Shown here: one piece after another, positions 28,367 through 36,444 of the stretch | Layout of the letters: every line of letters begins with the position of its first letter | How positions within the stretch are numbered: position 1 is the stretch's first letter | DNA from: Deltaproteobacteria bacterium SG8_13 | Lineage (GTDB): Bacteria; Desulfobacterota; Desulfobacteria; Desulfobacterales; SG8-13 | Reading direction: 5' to 3' | Assembly (NCBI GenBank): GCA_001303025.1 | Contig: LJNK01000024.1 | Span: 1-40,340, forward strand | DNA length: 40,340 nt | The notes under the pieces: generated by a model | Databases searched by the model: none | What the model was told of the DNA's origin: nothing | What the model saw: the letters and a program-made list of their open reading frames with translations, nothing else | Program-made: the position numbers and the translations under genes

Positions 28367-29545
28367 ATGTTTACTTACGTGGACAGCGAAAAATCGGCCA
28401 AGCTGAAAGTGATCGGAGTGGGAGGCGCCGGCGGCAATGCGGTAAACAACATGATCGCAGCCAAGCTGATGGGAGTGAAGTTTATTGCAGCCAACACCGA
28501 TGCCCAGGCCCTGGAGACTTCCAACGCACCGATCAAGATCCAGCTGGGTCAGGAACTCACTGAAGGCCTTGGTGCCGGAGCCAATCCGGATATCGGCCGA
28601 CAGGCAGCGGTGGAAAGTGAAACCGCTATTCGTGATGCGCTCAAAGACAGCCACATGGTGTTTATCACCGCCGGCTTGGGCGGTGGCACCGGAACCGGTG
28701 CAGCCCCGGTAATTGCGGAAATCTGCAAAGACATCGGGGCCCTGACCGTGGCGGTGATCACCAAGCCTTTTTCCTTCGAAGGCCGCAAGCGCTCCAAGCA
28801 GGCCGATGAGGGCCTGAGCATACTAAAGAAGGTTGTCGACACGGCCATCACCATTCCAAACGACCGACTCCGGGGGGTAGCGGCCAAAAATGCGACCATG
28901 CTGGAAATGTTCCGCAAAGCCGATGAAGTGCTCTTGCACTCTGTCAAGGGCATTACGGATCTGATCATGATGCCGGGACTGGTCAACCTCGACTTTGCCG
29001 ATGTCAAAACCACCATGGCCAGGGCCGGTATGGCCATCATGGGCATCGGCACGGCGAGCGGAGAAAACCGCGCCGTGCTGGCAGCCGAACGGGCAATTTC
29101 TCACCCGTTGCTGGAAGACGTGTCCGTGGCTGGGGCAAAAGGTGTCCTGATGAATATCACCAGTTCCAGCGACCTGACCATGGAAGAGATGACCGAAGCT
29201 TCCGATCGCATCTACAACGAAGTCGGCGAAGAGGCGGACATTATCTGGGGAACGGTGGTCGACGACAGCCTCGGCGATGAAATCCGGGTCACCTTGATCG
29301 CCACCGGCATCGGTAAGGAAGCGGCCGAAAAGCAGCCGCTGCACGAGCTTTCCAGGCGCGGCAAGGTTCGGGATCTCACCCCGGCTGAACTGAAAAATTC
29401 AACAGACCTGGAGGTGCCGACATTTATCCGCCAGAAGGAGGCAGTCGGCGAATCGACCGGTGCCACCTACCGCGGATACAAGGGTATCGTTCTGGACAAC
29501 GGTGATCTGGAGATTCCGACGTTTTTGCGACGCAAGGCCGATTAA
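28367..29545 (+). CDS. ftsZ: cell division protein FtsZ (tubulin-like GTPase)
   Basis: A 392-aa tubulin homologue that forms the Z ring. KVIGVGGAGGNAVNNM starts the GTPase domain, the tubulin signature GGGTGTG is at 105-111, and the T7 loop NLDFADVKTTM is at 207-217. AGGGGGTG precedes the start. The C-terminal linker is short and the conserved tail peptide appears twice: DLEVPTFIRQKE at about 347 and DLEIPTFLRRKA at about 380. The tail normally contacts FtsA, ZipA and MinC. It is the last gene of the dcw run. Confidence 0.98.
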   Translation: MFTYVDSEKSAKLKVIGVGGAGGNAVNNMIAAKLMGVKFIAANTDAQALETSNAPIKIQLGQELTEGLGAGANPDIGRQAAVESETAIRDALKDSHMVFITAGLGGGTGTGAAPVIAEICKDIGALTVAVITKPFSFEGRKRSKQADEGLSILKKVVDTAITIPNDRLRGVAAKNATMLEMFRKADEVLLHSVKGITDLIMMPGLVNLDFADVKTTMARAGMAIMGIGTASGENRAVLAAERAISHPLLEDVSVAGAKGVLMNITSSSDLTMEEMTEASDRIYNEVGEEADIIWGTVVDDSLGDEIRVTLIATGIGKEAAEKQPLHELSRRGKVRDLTPAELKNSTDLEVPTFIRQKEAVGESTGATYRGYKGIVLDNGDLEIPTFLRRKAD

Positions 29546-29838
29546 CCCTGCTGGATGCAGCTGCCTTCCTGCCGCGGCGGGCGCAATGACACGTCTGCTG
29601 AAGCTGCCGAAGCTGCCGCGCAAAGGCAAGGCCCATAACGAATTGGCCGAAAAGGTGGACTTTTGCCGGTATTGCCGATAGGAACGAAGATGCGTGCGCA
29701 TGGCAGCAGCCGAGCGCATCGACCGTGCTTTCACCCCGCACGCTTTGCCGACCCAGCGGACCTGTTGCCGGCTCGACCGCCGGCATTGGATCGTCGGTAC
29801 CGGCACCGATCGGCGATCGGGCATCTCTGTGGCAGATT

Positions 29839-31584
29839 ATGGCAAGAAAGAACCGGACAAACCGGGAAAAATTTCTGGCGACGGAAACCGGCACCATTCG
29901 CAGTGTCGACGGAAGAGGACTGCGTGTGGCGCTTGTCTACCCGAACCGATATCACGTGGGCATGTCGAACCTCGGTTTTCAGACCGTCTATGAGCAGATC
30001 AACCGGCTCGACGGTGCTGTCTGCGAGCGCGCCTTTTTGCCGGAGCCGGTTGATACCAATGCTCCAAAAATCACGACCCTGGAAAACGATGCACCCCTGG
30101 CCGGTTTTGATGTCATCGCATTTTCCATCTCTTATGAAAATGACTACCCCAACGTACTGTCGATCCTGGAGCAGGCGGGGCTCCCCCTGCAATCGAGCCG
30201 CCGCGGAAAACTTCACCCCCTGGTGGTTGCAGGGGGCGTCGCCTGCCTCCTTAACCCGGAAGCACTCTCTGCATTCATCGACTGTTTTCTGCTCGGCGAG
30301 TCTGAAAGCCTGTTGCCGGCGTTTTTCGACTGCCTCCGGGAAAACGGCCATGCGGCCGGCGGCGATAAAAAACATTTGCTCAGCGCACTGGCCCGGGATG
30401 TGGCCGGGGTCTACGTACCGGCATTGTACCGCCCCCGTTACCGCCAAGACGGAACCCTGGCCGCGTTCGAACCCCTGAAAGATGCCCCCGCAACTGTCGA
30501 GCGGAGCGTTGCAAAAACACTTTCCCGGTTTACGACCTGCTCGACGATCGTCACCCCGCACACCACCTTTGGCGACACCTACCTGGTAGAAGTCGGCCGC
30601 GGTTGTCCCCATGGCTGTCGTTTCTGCAGCGCAGGATTTATCTTCCGGCCGCCACGTTTTCGCAGCGCCGATCAGCTTCGGGAAGCCATCGGTGCAGGAT
30701 CGTCAGTGGCACAGAAGATCGGCCTGGTGGGGGCGGCGGTGTCGGATCTGCCTGAAATAAAAAAGCTCTGCGCCCAGGCCCTTGCCGAAGGGCTCCATCT
30801 TTCCTTCAGTTCCCTGAGAGCGGACGCACTCGATGCGGATTTCATCGAGGTTCTGCGCAGCAGCGGCGTAAAAACCGCCACCATTGCACCGGATGCCGGC
30901 AGTGAGCGGATGCGCCGCGTCATCAACAAGGGAATTACGGAAGATGACGTGCTGCGGGCCGCGCAGATGCTAGTGGAAAGCGGCATCCCCAATATCAAGC
31001 TCTACTTTATGATCGGATTGCCAACGGAAACGGCTGCGGATGTCGAGGCCATCGTCGACCTGGTGAAAAAAATCAAACACGTCTTCCTGCGGGCCAGTCG
31101 AGCCCGAAAGCGAATCGGGGAGATCACCATCAGCCTCAACTGCTTTGTTCCCAAGCCGTTCACGCCCTTCCAGTGGGTGGCAATGGACACCACGGCAAGC
31201 CTGAAAAGCAAGATCAAAACCGTGAAAAATGGCCTGCGCAAGATCCCGAATGTCAGATTACACGCCGATGTGCCGCGCTGGGGACACATTCAGTGTCTTC
31301 TTTCCCGGGGAGACCGGCGGACGGCCGAAATCCTGCAACTGGCCCACCAGCTGCAGGGGAACTGGCCCCAGACCTTGAAGCAGACACCGGTCAACTCGGA
31401 TTTCTATGTTCTGCGCGAGCGCTCGATCGACGAACTGCTTCCCTGGGACTTCATCGACAACGGCATTGACAAATCATTTCTGGCACAAGAGTACAACCGC
31501 GCCCTCGACGGTCGCACCTCCCCTCCCTGCCCTGCCGATGACAGCTGCAGCCTGTGCGGCGTTTGCCGGCACACCTCCCCGTAA
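29839..31584 (+). CDS. large radical SAM protein, TIGR03960-like (B12-binding-like N-terminus)
   Basis: A 581-aa radical SAM protein. The N-terminal part (VALVYPNRYHVGMSNLGFQTVYEQI; FDVIAFSISYENDYPNVL; VAGGVACLLNPE) has the Rossmann-like B12-binding-type layout of this family. The cluster motif GCPHGCRFC gives Cys at about 256, 260 and 263, followed by SAGFIFRPPRFRS. Further strands are FSSLRADALDADF and IAPDAGSERMRRVINKGI. The C-terminus has a Cys set, CPADDSCSLCGVC, that could bind another cluster. The function is not established; family members are often fused or adjacent to a DUF2344 domain that is missing here. ATG 29839 has only a weak ribosome site. It sits between ftsZ and the Rnf operon. 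Confidence 0.82.
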   Translation: MARKNRTNREKFLATETGTIRSVDGRGLRVALVYPNRYHVGMSNLGFQTVYEQINRLDGAVCERAFLPEPVDTNAPKITTLENDAPLAGFDVIAFSISYENDYPNVLSILEQAGLPLQSSRRGKLHPLVVAGGVACLLNPEALSAFIDCFLLGESESLLPAFFDCLRENGHAAGGDKKHLLSALARDVAGVYVPALYRPRYRQDGTLAAFEPLKDAPATVERSVAKTLSRFTTCSTIVTPHTTFGDTYLVEVGRGCPHGCRFCSAGFIFRPPRFRSADQLREAIGAGSSVAQKIGLVGAAVSDLPEIKKLCAQALAEGLHLSFSSLRADALDADFIEVLRSSGVKTATIAPDAGSERMRRVINKGITEDDVLRAAQMLVESGIPNIKLYFMIGLPTETAADVEAIVDLVKKIKHVFLRASRARKRIGEITISLNCFVPKPFTPFQWVAMDTTASLKSKIKTVKNGLRKIPNVRLHADVPRWGHIQCLLSRGDRRTAEILQLAHQLQGNWPQTLKQTPVNSDFYVLRERSIDELLPWDFIDNGIDKSFLAQEYNRALDGRTSPPCPADDSCSLCGVCRHTSP

Positions 31585-31755
31585 AACACCACCGCCGTTG
31601 TTTATTCGAGAAAAGCCGATCGGTTTCGGACACTTAACCCGACCGTACGGAAGGAAAAAAGGGCTTGCAAGGACTGGTGCATTATGGTAGGCGGAACTCT
31701 TACTCTCGCTGGTTTCGGTATCTCTTGCCAACTTCTCGAAAGGAATGGTTGCGTC

Positions 31756-32196
31756 ATGAGTTCTAAGAAACATCTCCAGCTGGCTTACGGTCTGGCCATT
31801 GTTCTGTTGGTTGTGGGTGTGGGAAGTTATGCATATACCGCCCTCACCGCAACGGTGTTGGACGAACCGGTGCGGATCCAGTTCAAGAGCGTAGCGGGCA
31901 AAGTGCTTTACAGCCACAAGATGCACACGGCCGAAACCGGATACGGTTTTGCCTGCTACGACTGCCACCATCATCCCGAAGACGACGAAACTTCTTTGCG
32001 GGCCTGCGGTGACTGCCATCAGGGGCCGTTGGAGGAAGGCGTCGTACTGGAGTCCTGCCTGGAATGCCACGACTCGGACGAAGTCGAGGACACCGAAATC
32101 ACCAAAATGGGGGATGCGTTTCACAGCAAGTGCATTCAATGCCATCAGGAAGCCGAAGCCGGACCGGAGGAATGTTCCCAGTGTCACGTGCTGTAA
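31756..32196 (+). CDS. membrane-anchored pentahaem class III-type cytochrome c
   Basis: 146 aa. A signal-anchor helix (about 8-28, LAYGLAIVLLVVGVGSYAY) is followed by a small periplasmic domain with five CXXCH motifs at about 67, 84, 101, 126 and 140: CYDCH, CGDCH, CLECH, CIQCH and CSQCH. Outside the motifs there are exactly five other periplasmic histidines (about 54, 57, 72, 73 and 123), enough for bis-His ligation of all five haems. The HKMH then CYDCHHH order copies tetrahaem cytochrome c3, with one haem added. Placed 72 bp before rnfC, it probably passes electrons between the Rnf complex and periplasmic carriers. The start was set at ATG 31756 because it puts the anchor at the N-terminus, and GAAAGGAA lies upstream. 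Confidence 0.88.
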   Translation: MSSKKHLQLAYGLAIVLLVVGVGSYAYTALTATVLDEPVRIQFKSVAGKVLYSHKMHTAETGYGFACYDCHHHPEDDETSLRACGDCHQGPLEEGVVLESCLECHDSDEVEDTEITKMGDAFHSKCIQCHQEAEAGPEECSQCHVL

Positions 32197-32268
32197 ACCG
32201 GACCCAGACCTGCCAGTAGGACTGCGGTATCCGGTTGTGTTTTGTTACCCCACGGGAAAGGTTGCACC

Positions 32269-33555
32269 ATGCTGAAAAAATCGTTTGTCGGAATCATCAA
32301 GCCCCGCCTGGAGTACCAACCGCTGACCGGATCCATATCTGAGCCGATTTTGATACCGCCGCCTTCGACGGCCAGGCTGCTGGTGGAAGGCCCTGTCGAA
32401 GAGAGGGACACGTCCCTGTTTTCCGAAGGCGATCCGATCACGGCCGGACAGCCGTTGCGGCATTCCGGACAGACGGATGCCTACGCGGTCGCCACCGTCA
32501 GCGGTACCGTCGGCACCATATCCGCTTACACCGGCGATTTCGGCAAAGTCTTTACCGCAGTCACTCTCCTGCGGTCGGAAGAAAAGACCGAGCAGCCAGA
32601 CCCGGTGGTATCAACCCCGCCATCCCTGGACACCGCGCTGGCCCACTTGAAGCACCTGCCGGGCACATTGCCGCTGGAAAAATTCACTGACCAGACCAAA
32701 CCGATTCACACCATCGTCATTTATGGCGGTGACAACGACATACTGGTCACCACCAACCAGTACATCGTAAAGGCACGCACAACCGTCCTTGAACACGGCG
32801 TGGTCTCCTTGAAGCAGATCACCGGAGTGGATCGCATCGTGCTGGCAGTACCCGGAGAGGCCGTGCAGACCTTCGGTCACCTGGAAGCGGAGGTCAAAAA
32901 GGTGGACATGGCATACCCCAGCGCTTTCCCGCAGATGATCCTGCACACGGTTCTCGGGCAGACACTGCCGGCGGGAAAGTCGTGCGAGGACCTGGGATTT
33001 TGCTTTGTGACCGCCGAAGCGGTTGCCTCCCTCGGCGAGGCCTATAAGACGGGACATTACCCCGTGCGCAAGCTGATCACGGTAATCAACAAGGCTGAAA
33101 AGCAGCAGTTGGTATCAGCGGTTATCGGCACGCCGCTATCGGATATTTTCCAGCAGCTGGGTATCACCGTCCAGGACGGGGATCGAATCATCGTCGGTGG
33201 TCCGATGACCGGTTCGGCAGTTTATCTGGAAGACTACCCGGTCATGCCCGACACGAGCGCTGTCGTGGTTCAGGACAAAGATGCCATCGCCCTTGTCTCC
33301 GATTACCCGTGCATCAACTGTGGGGAGTGTGTCCGAACCTGCCCGGTGTATGTGCCCATCAACATGCTGGTGCGCTTGCTGGAAGCCGGCCTATATGAGG
33401 AGGCCGCAGATCAATACGACCTCTATTCGTGCATCGGGTGCGGACTGTGCAGCTTCATCTGTCCTTCCAAAATTCCGATCTACCAGTTTATCCGTCTGGC
33501 CAAATACGAACTCGAACGGATGAAATCAGCGGAGGAAACGAATGAATCCTCGTAA
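32269..33555 (+). CDS. rnfC: RnfC-type subunit of the ion-translocating Rnf complex, lacking the NADH/FMN signature
   Basis: A 428-aa peripheral Rnf subunit. The C-terminal half has two [4Fe-4S] motifs, CINCGECVRTCP (348-358) and CIGCGLCSFICP (388-398). The N-terminal domain and the SLBB-like segment (HYPVRKLITVINKAEKQQLVSAVIGTPLSDIFQQLG) fit RnfC. Ordinary RnfC proteins carry GLGGAGFPT and INGAECEPY-type motifs that bind FMN and NADH; at the matching place here I read HLPGTLPLEKFTD and VIYGGDNDILVTT, so both are lost. RnfC is then probably an iron-sulfur relay without pyridine nucleotide binding. ATG 32269 follows AAAGG. It overlaps rnfD by 14 bp. Confidence 0.92.
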   Translation: MLKKSFVGIIKPRLEYQPLTGSISEPILIPPPSTARLLVEGPVEERDTSLFSEGDPITAGQPLRHSGQTDAYAVATVSGTVGTISAYTGDFGKVFTAVTLLRSEEKTEQPDPVVSTPPSLDTALAHLKHLPGTLPLEKFTDQTKPIHTIVIYGGDNDILVTTNQYIVKARTTVLEHGVVSLKQITGVDRIVLAVPGEAVQTFGHLEAEVKKVDMAYPSAFPQMILHTVLGQTLPAGKSCEDLGFCFVTAEAVASLGEAYKTGHYPVRKLITVINKAEKQQLVSAVIGTPLSDIFQQLGITVQDGDRIIVGGPMTGSAVYLEDYPVMPDTSAVVVQDKDAIALVSDYPCINCGECVRTCPVYVPINMLVRLLEAGLYEEAADQYDLYSCIGCGLCSFICPSKIPIYQFIRLAKYELERMKSAEETNESS

Positions 33556-34501
33556 AAAGTTTATCGTCTCCCATGCCCCCTTCTGGCACAACGGCAGCAA
33601 CATCCCGGAGAGAAGCTACCACACCCTGCTGGCTGCCCTGCCGGCGGTTGTTGTAGGGCTCCACTATTGGGGCATGGCTGCTGTGGCGGTAGTCTCCCTT
33701 TCCATTTCTTCCGCGATTTTGTGGGAACTGGCCATCAACAAGGTCACCAAAAAGACGGTGACCATCGGAGACGGCAATGCCGCGCTGATCGGACTGCTGT
33801 TCGCCATGTTGCTGCCGGCAACCACTCCGTGGTGGGCCGTGCTGACCGGCACATTCGTTGCGGTGGTCCTCGGCAAGCAGATTTTTGGCGGCATCGGCGG
33901 CAATTCCTTCAGTCCGGTCGTACTGTCGGTGGCCATGCTGTCGATTTCCTGGCCGCATCTTTTCGACTTCGACGGTATGCTGGTGAATTACGATCTCGAC
34001 TTTGTCATGGTCTACCCGCTGGCCGCCGTGAAGCATTTCGGAGCTGGGACTGCCGCTGATTTTTCTTTTGGCGACCTGCTGACGGGACGCCAGGTCGGCG
34101 GCATCGGCGCCACCTTCGGTCTGGGGCTGATCGCAGGCGGCATTTATCTGATCGTCAGGGGATTTATCCGCTGGGAAATCTCGATATCATTTCTGGCGGG
34201 CATTTTTGTCGCCGCCCTGATCTTCAACCTGATCGATCCGACCCGCTGGGCCGGACCGATGTTTCACCTTCTCACCGGCTACACCCTGGTCGGTGCATTT
34301 TTTCTGGCAACCGACGACTCGTCCTCACCGGTGAACTTCGTGCCGATGCTCATCTACGGGGCCGCAGGCGGGGTCCTGACGGTGCTGATCCGCAGCATCG
34401 GCGCCTTCGAGGACGGGGTGATTTATGCCGTGCTGGTCATCAATCTCGTACAGCCGTTGCTCGACAAGATCAGACCCAAAGCGTTAGGAAAGGTGGTCTA
34501 A
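33542..34501 (+). CDS. rnfD: Rnf complex membrane subunit RnfD
   Basis: A 319-aa polytopic membrane protein, homologous to NqrB, with about nine helices (for example AALPAVVVGLHYWGMAAVAVV and AALIGLLFAMLLPAT). HAPFWHNG near the N-terminus and FGGIGGNSFSPVVLS are characteristic. FMN is attached to a Thr in the homologues; GIGAT with Thr at about 191 is a possible site, though it departs from the usual motif. It is part of the ion-translocating core. The 3' end is 1 bp from rnfG. Confidence 0.93.
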   Translation: MNPRKKFIVSHAPFWHNGSNIPERSYHTLLAALPAVVVGLHYWGMAAVAVVSLSISSAILWELAINKVTKKTVTIGDGNAALIGLLFAMLLPATTPWWAVLTGTFVAVVLGKQIFGGIGGNSFSPVVLSVAMLSISWPHLFDFDGMLVNYDLDFVMVYPLAAVKHFGAGTAADFSFGDLLTGRQVGGIGATFGLGLIAGGIYLIVRGFIRWEISISFLAGIFVAALIFNLIDPTRWAGPMFHLLTGYTLVGAFFLATDDSSSPVNFVPMLIYGAAGGVLTVLIRSIGAFEDGVIYAVLVINLVQPLLDKIRPKALGKVV

Positions 34502-34502
34502 G

Positions 34503-35096
34503 ATGCGTGAAATGATTCAGATGGTGGTCGTACTCACCGTTTTGAGCTGCGTTTCCGGCGGCCTGCTGGCTTCCATCAAAAGCAACACCGAGGAACGCAT
34601 TTCCTACCAGCAGCTGAAATTTGTCAAAGGTCCCGCCATCCGCGCCATCCTGGAAGGCTCTTCCAACGATCCGATCACCGATCGGTTTACCCTGCAAGAC
34701 GGCGAGGTGGAACGCAGTTTTTTCGTCGGCGTTTTCGACGGGCAGCCCAACACGGTAGCATTTGAAACTTCCGGCAAGGGTTTCGGAGGGGATGTCGGTC
34801 TGATGGTGGGGGTCAATGTTGCCGACAACTCCCTGGTGGGCATCGGGGTCACCACTCACTCTGAAACCCCAGGGGTGGGCTCCCGCGCCCAGTCGGATCC
34901 GGCGTTTGCCGCCCAGTTCAAAGGCATGCCGTTTGAAGGGGAGTTCACGGTCAAGCCGGACGGCGGTCAGGTGGATGCCCTTTCCGGGGCAACGATCACC
35001 TCCCGGGCAGTCGCCGGCGCGGTAACCGATGCAGTGAAAATCTACGGTAGACTGAAATCCCAGCTCGCCGATCAGCTGAAATCATTTCCGAAATAA
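34503..35096 (+). CDS. rnfG: Rnf complex subunit RnfG with covalent FMN site
   Basis: A 197-aa protein with an N-terminal membrane helix and a periplasmic FMN-binding domain (homologous to NqrC). DALSGATITSRA at about 158-169 is the flavinylation motif; Thr164 is the expected acceptor of FMN by phosphoester linkage, put on by ApbE. HSETPGVGSRA is the second conserved segment. No apbE is in this window. It carries electrons between RnfD and other membrane cofactors. Confidence 0.94.
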   Translation: MREMIQMVVVLTVLSCVSGGLLASIKSNTEERISYQQLKFVKGPAIRAILEGSSNDPITDRFTLQDGEVERSFFVGVFDGQPNTVAFETSGKGFGGDVGLMVGVNVADNSLVGIGVTTHSETPGVGSRAQSDPAFAAQFKGMPFEGEFTVKPDGGQVDALSGATITSRAVAGAVTDAVKIYGRLKSQLADQLKSFPK

Positions 35097-35123
35097 TCCG
35101 AAAGGTCGCAGGGGGAGAACCAG

Positions 35124-35729
35124 ATGGCCAAAACACTCACGCAGGAATTTGTCAAAGGACTCTGGGACGAGATCCCGCCGTTTCGACTGGTCCTGGGACT
35201 GTGTCCCGTGCTGGCGGTGACCAAAACGGTCGAAAACGGTATCGGAATGGGAGTGGCCACCACCTTTGTGCTGGTGTGCTCCAATATTCTCGTGTCGATG
35301 CTGCGCAAGGTGATTCCGTCGAAGGTGCGGATCGCCTGCTTTATCATCATCATCGCCACTTTCGTAACGGTGGTGGAGCTGGTCATGCAGGCCTTCGCCT
35401 ACCCGCTGTTTTTGAAGCTGGGCATCTTCATCCCGCTGATCGTGGTCAACTGTATCGTGCTGGGGCGTGCCGAAGCTTTTGCTTCCAAGAACAACCTCCT
35501 CCGCTCGATCCTGGACGGCATGGGTATCGGCATCGGGTTTACCCTGTCCCTGGCGGCCCTGGGGGCTGTCCGTGAGCTGCTGGGAAGCGGCACGCTGACA
35601 TTCTGGGAAACCCCCATCCAGATCATGGGGCCGTCCTTTCAGCCCTTCACCTTTCTGATCGAAGCTCCCGGGGCGTTTGTAGCTTTGGGGCTGATGCTGT
35701 GCATCATGAACCTGTTGGGCAAGAAGTAG
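35124..35729 (+). CDS. rnfE: Rnf complex membrane subunit RnfE
   Basis: A 201-aa protein with about six membrane helices, related to RnfA by an ancient duplication. GLCPVLAVTKTVENGIGMG holds Cys27, and VNCIVLGRAEAFASKNN holds Cys110. In structurally known Rnf/Nqr complexes the equivalent cysteines of RnfA and RnfE jointly hold an intramembrane iron-sulfur cluster. GGGGGAG precedes the start. It lies 27 bp after rnfG. Confidence 0.95.
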   Translation: MAKTLTQEFVKGLWDEIPPFRLVLGLCPVLAVTKTVENGIGMGVATTFVLVCSNILVSMLRKVIPSKVRIACFIIIIATFVTVVELVMQAFAYPLFLKLGIFIPLIVVNCIVLGRAEAFASKNNLLRSILDGMGIGIGFTLSLAALGAVRELLGSGTLTFWETPIQIMGPSFQPFTFLIEAPGAFVALGLMLCIMNLLGKK

Positions 35730-35739
35730 GAGAAAACCG

Positions 35740-36315
35740 ATGGGAGATTACCTGGTTCTGGCTTTTAGCTGTGTGCTGATCAACAACATCTTGCTGGCCC
35801 AGTATCTGGGGAACTGTCCGTTTCTCGGCACTTCCAAAAAGATGGAGACCGCCGTGGGAATGGCCTTTGCGGTGGTTTTCGTGCTGGTGATGGCCGGCCT
35901 GATCACATGGGTGATCAACACCTTAGTACTGGTGAAATTCAACCTGGCGTACCTGCGAACCATCGCTTTTATCCTGGTGATCGCTTCCCTGGTTCAGTTC
36001 GTGGAAATGTTTCTAAAGAAAAGCATCCCGGCGCTGTATGCCGGCCTGGGTATTTTCCTGCCGCTGATCACCACCAACTGCGCGGTCATGGGCGTTTGCC
36101 TGATCAACGTCAACGAGGAGTACACATTCCTGCAGGCGCTGGTTTCCTCCTTCGCCTATGCCGTCGGGTTCGGCCTGGCCCTGATCCTGTTTGCCGGCGT
36201 GCGGGAAAGAATCCTGCTGGCCCGGGTACCGCGACCACTGCAGGATACCTCCATCGCACTGGTGACCGCCGGAATTCTCTCCTTGACCTTTTTTGCCTTC
36301 AGGGGATGGGTATAA
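35740..36315 (+). CDS. rnfA: Rnf complex membrane subunit RnfA
   Basis: A 191-aa protein with about six membrane helices. NNILLAQYLGNCPFLG with Cys26 and TTNCAVMGVCLINV with Cys114 supply its half of the shared intramembrane cluster formed with RnfE. FVEMFLKKSIPALYAGLGIFLPLI is a typical central helix. It starts 10 bp after rnfE and is followed by a 129-bp spacer before rnfB. Confidence 0.96.
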   Translation: MGDYLVLAFSCVLINNILLAQYLGNCPFLGTSKKMETAVGMAFAVVFVLVMAGLITWVINTLVLVKFNLAYLRTIAFILVIASLVQFVEMFLKKSIPALYAGLGIFLPLITTNCAVMGVCLINVNEEYTFLQALVSSFAYAVGFGLALILFAGVRERILLARVPRPLQDTSIALVTAGILSLTFFAFRGWV

Positions 36316-36444
36316 CCGAGAATAACCGCCGGATTCCTGAATGAAAACCGACGAAGCATCGAAAATGAATAAACGCGCCTCATGGAACACAGCACAGCTG
36401 GATCTGGAACATGGGACTGAAGCAGGGTTCGACTGGAGGACATT

